The notes under the pieces are model-generated. The model saw only the letters and a program-made list of their open reading frames with translations. It did not search any database and was not told where the DNA came from. This document shows positions 36,084 through 43,952 of a DNA stretch of 63,262 nucleotides, piece by piece. The position numbers and the translations under genes were made by a program. Position 1 is the first letter of the stretch. Each line of letters starts with the position of its first letter. The DNA lies in the NCBI GenBank assembly GCA_949287365.1, contig CASEGC010000007.1, positions 1 through 63,262 of the forward strand, written 5' to 3'. The stretch is from an uncultured Parabacteroides sp. (GTDB lineage: Bacteria; Bacteroidota; Bacteroidia; Bacteroidales; Tannerellaceae).

Positions 36084-36269
36084 TTAACAGAGTCCACGAG
36101 GAACTCCGTTAATTTTAATATTTGTTGTCCTTTATGCGTCGGTCTTATCGCTGTTCGAAACTGTCTTTTTGTTTTCATATTCCTTTTTATTTGGCCTTCT
36201 TGTCCGTCGTCAAGTAAGTTTTTACCGGAAAAACATCCTTGCGTGAATCAAAAAGCTGAGTTCCTCGTG
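36084..36269 (-). promoter_or_regulatory. Structured leader of susC 3 with alternative hairpins
   Basis: In the susC 3 leader a local hairpin can form at 36084-36112 (arms TTAACAGAGTCC and GGAACTCCGTTAA around a four-base loop, with one bulge and one wobble pair). The same bases 36095-36106 (CACGAGGAACTC on the plus strand) are perfectly complementary to 36258-36269 (GAGTTCCTCGTG), 151 bases away near the 5' end of the transcript. The two pairings exclude each other, an arrangement typical of leader-mediated control. The hairpin ends about 40 bases before the start codon. No known riboswitch class was recognised. Confidence 0.5.
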
Positions 36270-36301
36270 AACCTGTTTGCATGATTTTATAGAAAACATT
36301 G

Positions 36302-36309
36302 CAAATATA
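36302..36309 (-). promoter_or_regulatory. -7 box for susC 3
   Basis: TATATTTG on the minus strand, followed by GCAATG as in the conserved element at 11139, gives a predicted leader of about 250 bases before the ATG at 36046. Confidence 0.6.
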
Positions 36310-36423
36310 TGTATTTTTCAAGTTATATTCATATAGATTAATGTTATTTTTAAATGAAAAAAGTGTTACAAACCTGTTACAAACTTTCAGGAGGCCTTTT
36401 GTGAAGCGGTTTTGGAGAGATCG

Positions 36424-36513
36424 TTAATTTCCTTCGGAAGAAAAATAAATTTCTTTCGAAGGAAATTGGAGTTTCTTTCGAAGGAAATTAAAATTCCCTT
36501 CGAAGGAAATTTT
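36424..36513. repeat. Array of four 22-bp palindromic units, TTCGAA-centred
   Basis: Four units carry a TTTCnTTCGAAGGAAA-type palindrome, with TTCG at 36433, 36455, 36477 and 36499, an exact 22-bp period. The first unit is the most diverged (TTCGGAAG). On the minus strand the first-transcribed unit forms an AAAATTtCCTTCGAAGGgAATTTT-like stem just 11 bases after the uxaC stop codon, so the array may serve as a terminator. This fills the gap between the susC 3 promoter and uxaC; no gene is seen in 36047-36523. Confidence 0.85.
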
Positions 36514-36523
36514 GGAGGGAAAA

Positions 36524-37927
36524 TTACCATCCGAAATAGCGTTTCGCGTTGTGGTAACAGATGTCTTCCACCATCCGCCCAATGAACGGGAGCTCGGAAA
36601 CGGGCAGTAACCCTTGTTCCACCTCTTCGCCCAGCAGGTCGCATAGGATGCGGCGGAAATACTCGTGGCGAGGATAGGAGAGGAAGCTCCGTGAGTCGGT
36701 CAGCATACCTACGAAGCGGCTCAACAATCCTAAGTTCGACAGGTTGTCGAGCTGGGAGCGTATGCCGTTCATCTGGTCGAGGAACCACCATGCGGCGCCG
36801 TATTGCATCTTTCCGGGGACGCTGCCGTCGTTGAAGTTGTAAGCGTTGGCCACCATGAGAGCATTGTCGCGGGGGTTCAAGTTGTAGACGATGGTTTTCG
36901 CCAGCCGTCCTTCCTTGTCCAGGCGACTGAAGAACCGGTTCATGGAGACCGCTATCGGTTGGTCGTCGATGGCGTCGAAGCCGCTGTCCGGTCCCAACAC
37001 CTCAAACATTCGCGCATTGTTGTTTCGGTTCGCTCCGATGTGGAATTGTTGTACCCATCCGCTTCGGGCATCCATCGCCGCCAGCTCGTAGAGCATCGCC
37101 GAGCGGAACTGCCGGACCTCTTGTCCGGAGGGTATCTTGCCCATCCGCGCCTTGAGGAATATCTCTTCTATCTCCCTTGCCGTATAAGGTTCCGCGTAGA
37201 AGGTGTCCAGTCCGTGGTCGGACAATACGCATCCTTGGCTCTCGAAGAAATCATGCCGTTCTTGTAACGCATCCAGCAAATCCCGGCAGGAGAGAATCGT
37301 CTTGCCGCTCGCGGCTTCCAGCCGACTTAGGTAGTCGTTGAAAGATTGGGACGAATCGATGGCCAGTACCTTGTCGGGCCGCCATGCCGGATAGACGCGG
37401 GCCTGGAATCCGCTCTCGCGTAGCTGCCGGTGAAACTCGAGCGTGTCGGCGGGGTCGTCTGTGGTGCAGACCACCTCCACGTTCATCCGGCGCATAATCG
37501 CCTGCGCGCGGAATTCGGGCGTATGTAGCTTCTCCGTACATTCCTCGTAAATTCTGCGGGCGGTAGAGGCGTTAAGTATTTGGTCGATGCCGAATATCCG
37601 GCTCAATTCCAAATGTGTCCAGTGGTAGAGCGGGTTCCGCATCAGGTAGGGCATCGTCTCCGCCCATTTGAGGAATTTCTCGTAGGCGGGTTTGTCGCCC
37701 GTGATGTACTCCTCCGGGATGCCGTTCGCCCGCATCGCTCGCCATTTATAATGGTCGCCTCCCAGCCAGATTTCCGTCAGGTCGTCGAAGGCGTGGTTCT
37801 CTGCGATTTGGCGAGGATCGAGGTGGCAATGGTAATCGATAATCGGCATTTTCGCCGCGTGTTCGTGGTAGAGCTCTTTCGCCGTGTCGGTCCGGAGCAG
37901 GAAATCCGGGTCAAGGAATGTCTTCAT
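36524..37927 (-). CDS. uxaC: Glucuronate isomerase
   Basis: Interconverts D-glucuronate and D-fructuronate, or D-galacturonate and D-tagaturonate, the first intracellular step of uronate use. The 467-residue protein starts [38 protein letters not shown], with the metal-binding HCH motif near residue 34, and has the usual length for UxaC. Later marks are [11 protein letters not shown] and [19 protein letters not shown]. The frame stays open for 156 more codons upstream, but that part is the reverse frame of eda; the ATG at 37927 overlaps the eda stop by four bases. It is the last gene of kdgK-eda-uxaC. Confidence 0.95.
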   Translation of the reverse strand: MKTFLDPDFLLRTDTAKELYHEHAAKMPIIDYHCHLDPRQIAENHAFDDLTEIWLGGDHYKWRAMRANGIPEEYITGDKPAYEKFLKWAETMPYLMRNPLYHWTHLELSRIFGIDQILNASTARRIYEECTEKLHTPEFRAQAIMRRMNVEVVCTTDDPADTLEFHRQLRESGFQARVYPAWRPDKVLAIDSSQSFNDYLSRLEAASGKTILSCRDLLDALQERHDFFESQGCVLSDHGLDTFYAEPYTAREIEEIFLKARMGKIPSGQEVRQFRSAMLYELAAMDARSGWVQQFHIGANRNNNARMFEVLGPDSGFDAIDDQPIAVSMNRFFSRLDKEGRLAKTIVYNLNPRDNALMVANAYNFNDGSVPGKMQYGAAWWFLDQMNGIRSQLDNLSNLGLLSRFVGMLTDSRSFLSYPRHEYFRRILCDLLGEEVEQGLLPVSELPFIGRMVEDICYHNAKRYFGW

Positions 37928-38598
37928 AGGTCGCGTTGTTTTTTGATGATGGATAAGGCGTGGCGGCATAATTCGGTGATAGCCTGCCAGTCGCCGGAGG
38001 CGATAGCCTCTTTGGGGAATAGTTTCGAGCCCATGCCCACGCAGGTCACGCCGGCCTTGAACCATGCGGCGAGGTTCTCCTCGCTCGGCTCCACGGCTCC
38101 GGTCGCCATGAGCAGGGTCCAGGGCATCGGCGCCTTGATGTTCTTGACGAACGAGGGCCCGCCTACGCTCCCGGCGGGGAAAATCTTGCAGAGGTCGCAT
38201 CCCGCCTCTTGCGCGAAGCCGATTTCCGACACGGAGCCGCAGCCGGGCACATAAGGGATGAGGCGTCGGTTGCAGACCTTCGCGATTTCCGGATTGAAAA
38301 GCGGACCGACGATGAAGTTCGCCCCTAATTGGATGAACAACGCGGCGGTGGCGGCATCGACCACGGAGCCGGCTCCAAGGATGAGTTCCGGGCACTCTTT
38401 TGCCGCGAATTTCACCAGCTCGCCGAACACCTCGTGCGCGAAGTCGCCTCGGTTGGTGAACTCGAAAGCTTTTACGCCGCCTTTATAACAAGCCCGGACG
38501 ACTTGCTTGGCGGTCTTGATATCGCTATTGTAATATACGGGAACCATTCCGGTTTGGATAATCGCCCGTAAAGTCTCTATTTTGTTGAATCGTGCCAT
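37924..38598 (-). CDS. eda: KDPG/KHG aldolase
   Basis: Splits 2-keto-3-deoxy-6-phosphogluconate into pyruvate and glyceraldehyde 3-phosphate. The 224-residue protein carries KAFEFTNRG with the conserved Glu near residue 46, [22 protein letters not shown], and [10 protein letters not shown] with the Schiff-base Lys near residue 138. It follows kdgK after 29 bases and overlaps uxaC by four bases, making a compact uronate operon. Confidence 0.95.
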   Translation of the reverse strand: MARFNKIETLRAIIQTGMVPVYYNSDIKTAKQVVRACYKGGVKAFEFTNRGDFAHEVFGELVKFAAKECPELILGAGSVVDAATAALFIQLGANFIVGPLFNPEIAKVCNRRLIPYVPGCGSVSEIGFAQEAGCDLCKIFPAGSVGGPSFVKNIKAPMPWTLLMATGAVEPSEENLAAWFKAGVTCVGMGSKLFPKEAIASGDWQAITELCRHALSIIKKQRDL

Positions 38599-38627
38599 CT
38601 TTATAAATAGGTATTAATGAACGGTCA

Positions 38628-39671
38628 TCAGCGGGAAACCCTTCCCGACGCGTCGCCGGCCATCAGCTTCTCCACCTCTTCCACGCTCACTTGGTTGAAA
38701 TCTCCGTAAATCGTATGTTTCAGGCAAGAGGCCGCCGCCGCGAAGTCCAACGCTTTCTGGTCATCGCCCGGATAGGTCAGCAAGCCGTATATCAGTCCGC
38801 CCATGAAGGCATCTCCACCACCCACGCGATCCACGATATGCGTGATGTCGTACCGTCGGGATTGGTATAGCTTGTCTCCGTCATATAGCACGCCGCCCCA
38901 TGTGTTGTGATTGGCGTTGATGGAGCCTCTTAGCGTGATGATGACCTTTCTCGCCTTCGGGAAACGGCTCGTCAGCTGGACGCATACGGAGCGGAACGAG
39001 TCCGCCTCCACTTCGCCCTCCGTGGCGGTCGCGTCGAATCCCTTTGGCTTGATGCCGAACACCTTCTCCGCGTCCTCCTCGTTCCCTAAAATGATGTCGC
39101 ATCCCTCTACCAGCTCCGGCATGACCTCCGCAGCGGTTTTCCCGTATTTCCACAGGTTCTTCCGGTAGTTGAGGTCGCAAGAGACGGTCACGCCCATCCG
39201 GTTCGCCGTTTGGATGGCTTCCAGGCAGCTTTTCGCGGCCCCTTCCGATATCGCCGGCGTGATGCCGGTCCAATGGAACCATGCCGCGTCCTCGAAGATC
39301 TTTTCCCAATCCACCATGCCCGGCTGGATTTCCGCGATGGCGGAACGCGCTCGGTCGTAAATGACTTTGCTGGCTCTCGCCACGGCGCCGGTCTCAAGGA
39401 AATAAATCCCTATCCGGTCGCCTCCGTAAACGATGTTTGATGTGTCTACGCCATATCGCCGTAGCTCCATGACGCAAGCGCGGGCGATGTCGTTCTTAGG
39501 CAGGCGGGTGACGAACTCGCTCTCCATCCCGTAGTTGGCGAGCGATACGGCTACGTTCGCCTCTCCTCCCCCGAAAGTGGCGGTATATCGGTCGGCTTGG
39601 CTGAAGCGCAGGTAATCCGGCGTGGCCAGCCGTAGCATGATTTCTCCAAAGGTGACTATTCTCTTTTTCAT
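38628..39671 (-). CDS. kdgK: 2-keto-3-deoxygluconate kinase (PfkB family)
   Basis: Phosphorylates 2-keto-3-deoxygluconate to KDPG, the substrate of Eda. The 347-residue sugar kinase shows FGGGEANVAVSLANYG near residue 34, NYRKNLW near residue 168, and the PfkB signature DRVGGGDAFMGGLIYG with catalytic Asp near residue 293. Operon context decides between kdgK and other PfkB kinases. A TACCTTCG box at 39691-39698 gives it its own promoter directly after the beta-propeller gene. Confidence 0.92.
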   Translation of the reverse strand: MKKRIVTFGEIMLRLATPDYLRFSQADRYTATFGGGEANVAVSLANYGMESEFVTRLPKNDIARACVMELRRYGVDTSNIVYGGDRIGIYFLETGAVARASKVIYDRARSAIAEIQPGMVDWEKIFEDAAWFHWTGITPAISEGAAKSCLEAIQTANRMGVTVSCDLNYRKNLWKYGKTAAEVMPELVEGCDIILGNEEDAEKVFGIKPKGFDATATEGEVEADSFRSVCVQLTSRFPKARKVIITLRGSINANHNTWGGVLYDGDKLYQSRRYDITHIVDRVGGGDAFMGGLIYGLLTYPGDDQKALDFAAAASCLKHTIYGDFNQVSVEEVEKLMAGDASGRVSR

Positions 39672-39690
39672 GGCAATTCGTTTGTTACCG

Positions 39691-39698
39691 CGAAGGTA
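39691..39698 (-). promoter_or_regulatory. -7-like box for kdgK-eda-uxaC
   Basis: TACCTTCG on the minus strand lies 20 bases before the kdgK ATG. It differs from TAnnTTTG by one base (TTCG), a variant also present before dusB (42201-42208) and GH140 (62029-62036). Confidence 0.5.
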
Positions 39699-39704
39699 GT
39701 GGTT

Positions 39705-40865
39705 TTATTTTTTATATTTGACGATAAGGAGCGTGGGATTGTCGTCCTCGTCCAGTCTCTCGGCGATTTCCTTCAATTCTCCCTTTAATTTCCCTTGCCG
39801 GGAGGCATCGACCAGCTCTTGGTTTTCCAAGACGACCGCGGATAGGGTCTCCTTGTCCAAGCATCGCTGGAAGATTTCCGGGATTTCCCGTTCCGGATAA
39901 TTTTTGTCATAGAGTTCGCAGGCGTAAAACTTACTTTCTCGCGAGTCGAACATAAGGGTTGTCGCGGGAAATCCTTCCTCCCGCTCGAAATCGTATTCTT
40001 TCTTTACGGATTGCAGGAACAGGTAACGGCCGGTGTACGCTCCGGGGAAAAGAAAAACCGCGGGTTCCATCCCTTGAATGGAGGGTACGCGAATTATGAA
40101 CGGGCGCGTCCCCTTTTGAGGGTCGCTTAGGTAAATCGTGTCCGCCGACGGCTCCGCCAGCAACCAACCGTCGCGGTAAGGCGCGACGAAGTGGTTCCTC
40201 GGACCTCGTACGGACACCCCGTTCTCGTTTTGGCCATGTAGGGCGACGGAGATTTTCCGCTCGTAGGGGATGGGTATGCCGGTCAAGCTTCCGTCGCGTT
40301 TGGAGAGCAGGTAGAAAGTGTTTTGAGGGCCTCCGCTCCGGGAAGGGAACGTGCATTGGGCGAGGAAACGCTCCTCGTCGTAGTTGACCAGGAAAGAGAG
40401 GAGAACGCCTGGTTCGTAAGGAATGGTACGTTTGAAATTCCCTTCGAGGTCGTAGACGTGAATCTTGCTGGCGGGGCCATCGTTCACGAACATCTCGTTA
40501 TTGGGCTCGTCGAGGAGCAGGTCGAAGATGAGCCCGTATTCTCCGGGCCCTTGCCCGCGATGGTTGATTGCGCGGACTCCTTTCCCCGTGGCCCTGTCGA
40601 ACAGTAAGATATCGCCTTGCTTGGGGTTCGCCGCGGCGATGAACCGTTCGCCGACATCCGCCACGCGGCCCTCCATGAGGAACGTGTCCGTTGTCTCCAG
40701 CGGGACATACTCGATATCGAAAAGCTCTTGAATGGCTATTCTTTTTTCTGGATACGCCCGCGTGACATCTACCGTGACGAGGGCGTCGTCCGTCCGTTCA
40801 CCGTGGCCGCATCCCGTTAATGTCCACAGTAAAGCGACAAAAGCGATTAAACCTGTTTTTCTCAT
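39705..40865 (-). CDS. 6-bladed beta-propeller lipoprotein
   Basis: A 386-residue protein with lipoprotein signal MRKTGLIAFVALLWTLTGC (Cys19). It belongs by appearance to the 6-bladed beta-propeller proteins common in Bacteroidota: YVPLETTDTFLMEGRVADVG, ILLFDRATGKGVRAINHRGQGPGEYG and IHVYDLEGNFKRTI are characteristic blade segments. Function is unknown; such proteins are cell-envelope proteins often found near polysaccharide loci. It lies 33 bases upstream of kdgK on the same strand and may be co-transcribed with the uronate operon. A conserved RNA element with a terminator lies upstream (40945-41088). Confidence 0.82.
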   Translation of the reverse strand: MRKTGLIAFVALLWTLTGCGHGERTDDALVTVDVTRAYPEKRIAIQELFDIEYVPLETTDTFLMEGRVADVGERFIAAANPKQGDILLFDRATGKGVRAINHRGQGPGEYGLIFDLLLDEPNNEMFVNDGPASKIHVYDLEGNFKRTIPYEPGVLLSFLVNYDEERFLAQCTFPSRSGGPQNTFYLLSKRDGSLTGIPIPYERKISVALHGQNENGVSVRGPRNHFVAPYRDGWLLAEPSADTIYLSDPQKGTRPFIIRVPSIQGMEPAVFLFPGAYTGRYLFLQSVKKEYDFEREEGFPATTLMFDSRESKFYACELYDKNYPEREIPEIFQRCLDKETLSAVVLENQELVDASRQGKLKGELKEIAERLDEDDNPTLLIVKYKK

Positions 40866-40944
40866 CTCGTTCGGATTCGTGGAAAACTATGGAGGCGCAA
40901 GTTAGGGAAAAAACTTCGTAAAACAAAGGATGAGGGACAAGCGA

Positions 40945-41088
40945 TAAAAAAAGCCGCTTCCGAAAAAGCGGCCTTTAATGCGCTCCACGGAAAGATAATC
41001 TCTCGATCCTCTTTTCGCAAAGACTTTTTTAACCTTAGATCTAAAATACTATGAAAAAAACTCATCGCGAATATAAACGCTTTTGTCA
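40945..41088 (-). ncRNA. Conserved small RNA or leader element, copy 2, with terminator
   Basis: On the minus strand, TGACAAAAGCG, a TATATTCG box (41068-41075), TTTTTTTCATAGTATTTTAG and ATCTAAGGTTAAAAAAG follow in the same order as in the copy at 11129-11230. It ends in a strong intrinsic terminator: GCCGCTT (40953-40959) pairs with AAGCGGC (40966-40972) and the stem is followed by seven T on this strand. The predicted RNA is about 115 bases. It sits between dusB and the beta-propeller gene, both on the same strand, and the terminator can also end dusB transcripts. The rest of the 40866-41168 gap shows nothing further. Confidence 0.6.
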
Positions 41089-41168
41089 GATATGCCAAGA
41101 GAAACGTGATATTTTTCGTCTAAAAATGTTGTAAAAAATACAATATGATACAAACCGGGGCTAACTGG

Positions 41169-42173
41169 TTACGAATCATGAGTTTCGGGCCGCGATTCAT
41201 GATTCAGGGGAATCCGGTCCATGATATCGAAAAGCTCGTCGACGGTTTCCGCGCGCAGCATCGCCACGCGGGTTGGCTTGAAGTCCGGGATTCCCTTGAA
41301 CAGAGGGGTAGCCGCGAGATGGCGGCGGATGTGCAGGATGCCCCTGCGCTCGTCCAGCCGTTCCACGCTTTGAAGCACCTGCTTTTTCAGGATGTCCAGA
41401 TACCATCCGAAAGGTTCCGGAGGCAAGGGAGTTCCCGTGCGGAGGTAATGTTTCACCTCGCGGAATATCCACGGGCGGCCGATGCTTCCCCGGCCTATCA
41501 TCACCGCGTCGACGCCATATTCATCGAAGCGCCGCTCGCACGACTCGGCGGAGGTGATGTCGCCGTTACCGATAATCGGGATGCGCATGCGGGGATTCTC
41601 CTTCACGGCGCCTATCAGGGTCCAGTCGGCCTCTCCCGTGTACATCTGCGCCCGTGTCCTCCCGTGTATGGTAAGGGCGGCGATGCCGCAGTCCTGCAAT
41701 CGTTCCGCCAGCTCCACGATGATGCGGTTGTCGTTGTCCCAGCCCAATCGGGTTTTCACCGTGACGGGGATTCGGACCGCCTTCACCACTTCCCGCGTGA
41801 TTTCCAGCATCAGCGGGATATTGCGTAGCATACCCGCCCCGGCGCCTTTTCCCGCCACCTTCTTCACCGGGCAGCCGAAGTTGATGTCGAGGATGTCCGG
41901 CCTCGCCTCCTCGCAGACGCGGGCCGCCTCCACCATCGTCGCCACGTCTTTGCCGTAAATCTGGATAGCCACGGGGCGTTCCTCGTCGGACACGTCCAGC
42001 TTCTGGAGCGTCTTGTTCACGCTGCGGATGAGCGCGTCGCTCGACACGAACTCCGTATATACCATGTCCGCCCCGAACCGCTTGCACATCAAGCGGAACG
42101 AGATGTCCGTCACGTCCTCCATCGGCGCCAGCAGCACCGGCCGTTCCCCTAAGTCAATCGAACCGATTCTCAT
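41169..42173 (-). CDS. dusB: tRNA-dihydrouridine synthase
   Basis: Flavin enzyme that reduces uridine to dihydrouridine in tRNA D loops. The 334-residue protein has LLAPMEDVTDISFR at the start, the catalytic-Cys motif DINFGCPVKKVAGKGAGAGML near residues 95-115, the TVKTRLGW segment, TIHGRTRAQMYTGEADW, GNGDITSAE and VDAVMIGRGSIGRPW. Assigned to the DusB type by these motifs. It is a stand-alone housekeeping gene inside the polysaccharide region, with a TACCTTCG box upstream. Its high GC and GAG/CGG codon use match its neighbours, not parC or hemD in the first 11 kb. Confidence 0.93.
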   Translation of the reverse strand: MRIGSIDLGERPVLLAPMEDVTDISFRLMCKRFGADMVYTEFVSSDALIRSVNKTLQKLDVSDEERPVAIQIYGKDVATMVEAARVCEEARPDILDINFGCPVKKVAGKGAGAGMLRNIPLMLEITREVVKAVRIPVTVKTRLGWDNDNRIIVELAERLQDCGIAALTIHGRTRAQMYTGEADWTLIGAVKENPRMRIPIIGNGDITSAESCERRFDEYGVDAVMIGRGSIGRPWIFREVKHYLRTGTPLPPEPFGWYLDILKKQVLQSVERLDERRGILHIRRHLAATPLFKGIPDFKPTRVAMLRAETVDELFDIMDRIPLNHESRPETHDS

Positions 42174-42200
42174 ATTCTCCTCTCGCTAACGATACGTTCG

Positions 42201-42208
42201 CGAAGGTA
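42201..42208 (-). promoter_or_regulatory. -7-like box for dusB
   Basis: TACCTTCG on the minus strand, 28 bases before the ATG at 42173; the same TTCG variant as before kdgK. Confidence 0.5.
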
Positions 42209-42231
42209 CGTAATTTTTCGTCTTTTTTTCT

Positions 42232-42308
42232 CGATAATGTTTTCTCGAAAGCGCGAGCGTGTTTTCAAAAAAAGACGAGTGTGCCTCCGGAAAAACACGC
42301 TCGTCTTT
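42232..42308. repeat. Array of 22-bp units acting as terminator of susD 4
   Basis: Units beginning CGAGCGTG (42254), CGAGTGTG (42276) and CGCTCGTC (42298) are exactly 22 bp apart, and a weaker fourth unit starts at 42232 (CGATAATG). AAAGACGAGTGTG and CACGCTCGTCTTT form a strong stem; read on the minus strand it is followed by a T7 run, 30 bases after the susD 4 stop. The array therefore contains an intrinsic terminator and lies between susD 4 and the dusB promoter. Confidence 0.75.
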
Positions 42309-42337
42309 ATTTTTATTGTTATATCGCCGATGGATGT

Positions 42338-43933
42338 TTATTCATATCCCGGATTGTTGCCGTCCGCCATCATCTGCGGGTTGGTGTTCATCTCCGTCTG
42401 CGGGATGGGGAACAACAGGTGCTTGGGGGCCTCGAACTCGAAATTGGCGCTCTCGTAGTTGTATCCGAAATCGGTTGGCGACCATGTGCTCAAGTCGATG
42501 TATCCGGCGGCGTGCCAACTGCGAAGGTCGGTCCAGCGTATGCCATCTTCCGCGGCGAGCTCGATGAAGCGTTCGTTCATGATGTCTTCCATTGAGATGG
42601 AGGTCAGGTCTTTCGGTGCGTCGGAGATGGAGCCGTCCGTTGTCGACCTGCGCGCCCTTTCGCGGATATCGTTCACCTGCCGTAGGGCCATGGCGCTGTT
42701 CCCGGTTTGCAGATAGGCCTCTGCCGCAAGCAGCTTGATGTCTCCGTAACGCATCAGGCGTGTGTTGTTGGTGGACAGGATGCCCCATGTCGGCTCGAAC
42801 CAGCATCTTCCGGGCGTGACGTATTTCATGAATTGGTAGCCGTCGAACTTGTCCCATGCCGGGGCGGGTACGGAGACATCCCCGTTGACGTTGGTCGTAT
42901 AGTTGGCGAAGGTGAGCTCTTTCCTCGGGTCGCCCTCCTCGTAGGCGTTCATCAACTTCTTGGTCGGCCCGTAGATGCCGGTCTCGTAGTTGCTGTAATG
43001 CGAGGTGGAATAATGGTACATCGCGCCCATTTGCCCGACGCCTCCGCCGAAGTCGTTATCCAGCCAAGGATTGTCCTGCTCGGTGGCGTGGCTGGCCTGG
43101 AACTCGAACAGGGATTCCGCATTGTTCTCGTAACGGTAGTCGAAGTTCTCCGCGAAATGCACCAACGAGCGAGTCTTTATCTTCTCGAAAGCGGTTATCG
43201 CCTTTTGGTAATCCTCGACGCTCCGGTTGTTGTAACGCGCCCTCAGCACATAGCACCTTACCAGCAATCCGTAAGCGCTCTCGTTGAACGCCCGTCCTCT
43301 TTCCGTATCCGCCGCCCAATAGGACTCGTCCGGCAGCAGTTGCGCCGCTTCCTCAAGGTCGGCGATAGCCTTGTCCAGCATCTCGAAACCTTTCGATGGC
43401 GGCAGTATCGCGTCGGCGATAGTGTTGATTCGGGTATCTTGTATGGGCGCTTTCCGGAACATATCCCACAGGCGGTAGAAGCACCATGAGCGCAAGAACA
43501 ACGCCTCGCCCTTGTTTATCTCATATAGCCCGGGCGTGGTATATACGCTCTTTACGGTCGGGTCCTCTATCTTGTCGAGGATGAAATTGCAACGGTAAAT
43601 CATCTGGTACATTCGGCTCCATAACGTGGCTACCTGCCCCGTGGAGCTGTTCAGGCCGGCGAAGGCCTCGAAGGTCCCGTGCGAGGCGTCTTGATGCGTC
43701 ACGTCATCGCCTGGCAACAGCAGTATCTCGTGTATGCCGGCGCCGATGCCTAACAGCGCCCCATACATGTTCGACAAGGTGGCGTAACAAGCTCCTACGC
43801 CTTCCTGTATCCGGAGCTCGGTCTCGAAATATTCACTTTCCAGCTCTCCCGTAGGCTTGATGTCCAATCCATCCGTACAAGAGAGTAGCATCCCTCCAAA
43901 AATAGCCGATAACAATATATTGAATCTTTTCAT
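42338..43933 (-). CDS. SusD/RagB-like glycan-binding lipoprotein 4
   Basis: A 531-residue SusD-family lipoprotein with signal MKRFNILLSAIFGGMLLSC (Cys19) and mature start TDGLDIKPTGELESEYF. The signature MRYGDIKLLAAEAYLQTGNSAMALRQVNDIRERA and MNERFIELAAEDGIRWTDLRSW is present, ending QMMADGNNPGYE. A TTG two codons upstream is not needed. It is the downstream partner of SusC 4 and is followed by the 22-bp repeat terminator at 42232-42308. No enzyme genes accompany the pair. Confidence 0.95.
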   Translation of the reverse strand: MKRFNILLSAIFGGMLLSCTDGLDIKPTGELESEYFETELRIQEGVGACYATLSNMYGALLGIGAGIHEILLLPGDDVTHQDASHGTFEAFAGLNSSTGQVATLWSRMYQMIYRCNFILDKIEDPTVKSVYTTPGLYEINKGEALFLRSWCFYRLWDMFRKAPIQDTRINTIADAILPPSKGFEMLDKAIADLEEAAQLLPDESYWAADTERGRAFNESAYGLLVRCYVLRARYNNRSVEDYQKAITAFEKIKTRSLVHFAENFDYRYENNAESLFEFQASHATEQDNPWLDNDFGGGVGQMGAMYHYSTSHYSNYETGIYGPTKKLMNAYEEGDPRKELTFANYTTNVNGDVSVPAPAWDKFDGYQFMKYVTPGRCWFEPTWGILSTNNTRLMRYGDIKLLAAEAYLQTGNSAMALRQVNDIRERARRSTTDGSISDAPKDLTSISMEDIMNERFIELAAEDGIRWTDLRSWHAAGYIDLSTWSPTDFGYNYESANFEFEAPKHLLFPIPQTEMNTNPQMMADGNNPGYE

Positions 43934-43952
43934 GTCCAATTAGTTTTAAATG

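Noticed and set aside
37928..38395. 156-codon upstream extension of uxaC
   Set aside because: It is the antisense-frame shadow of eda, rich in Arg and without any domain. UxaC starts at 37927 with the normal length and a four-base overlap.
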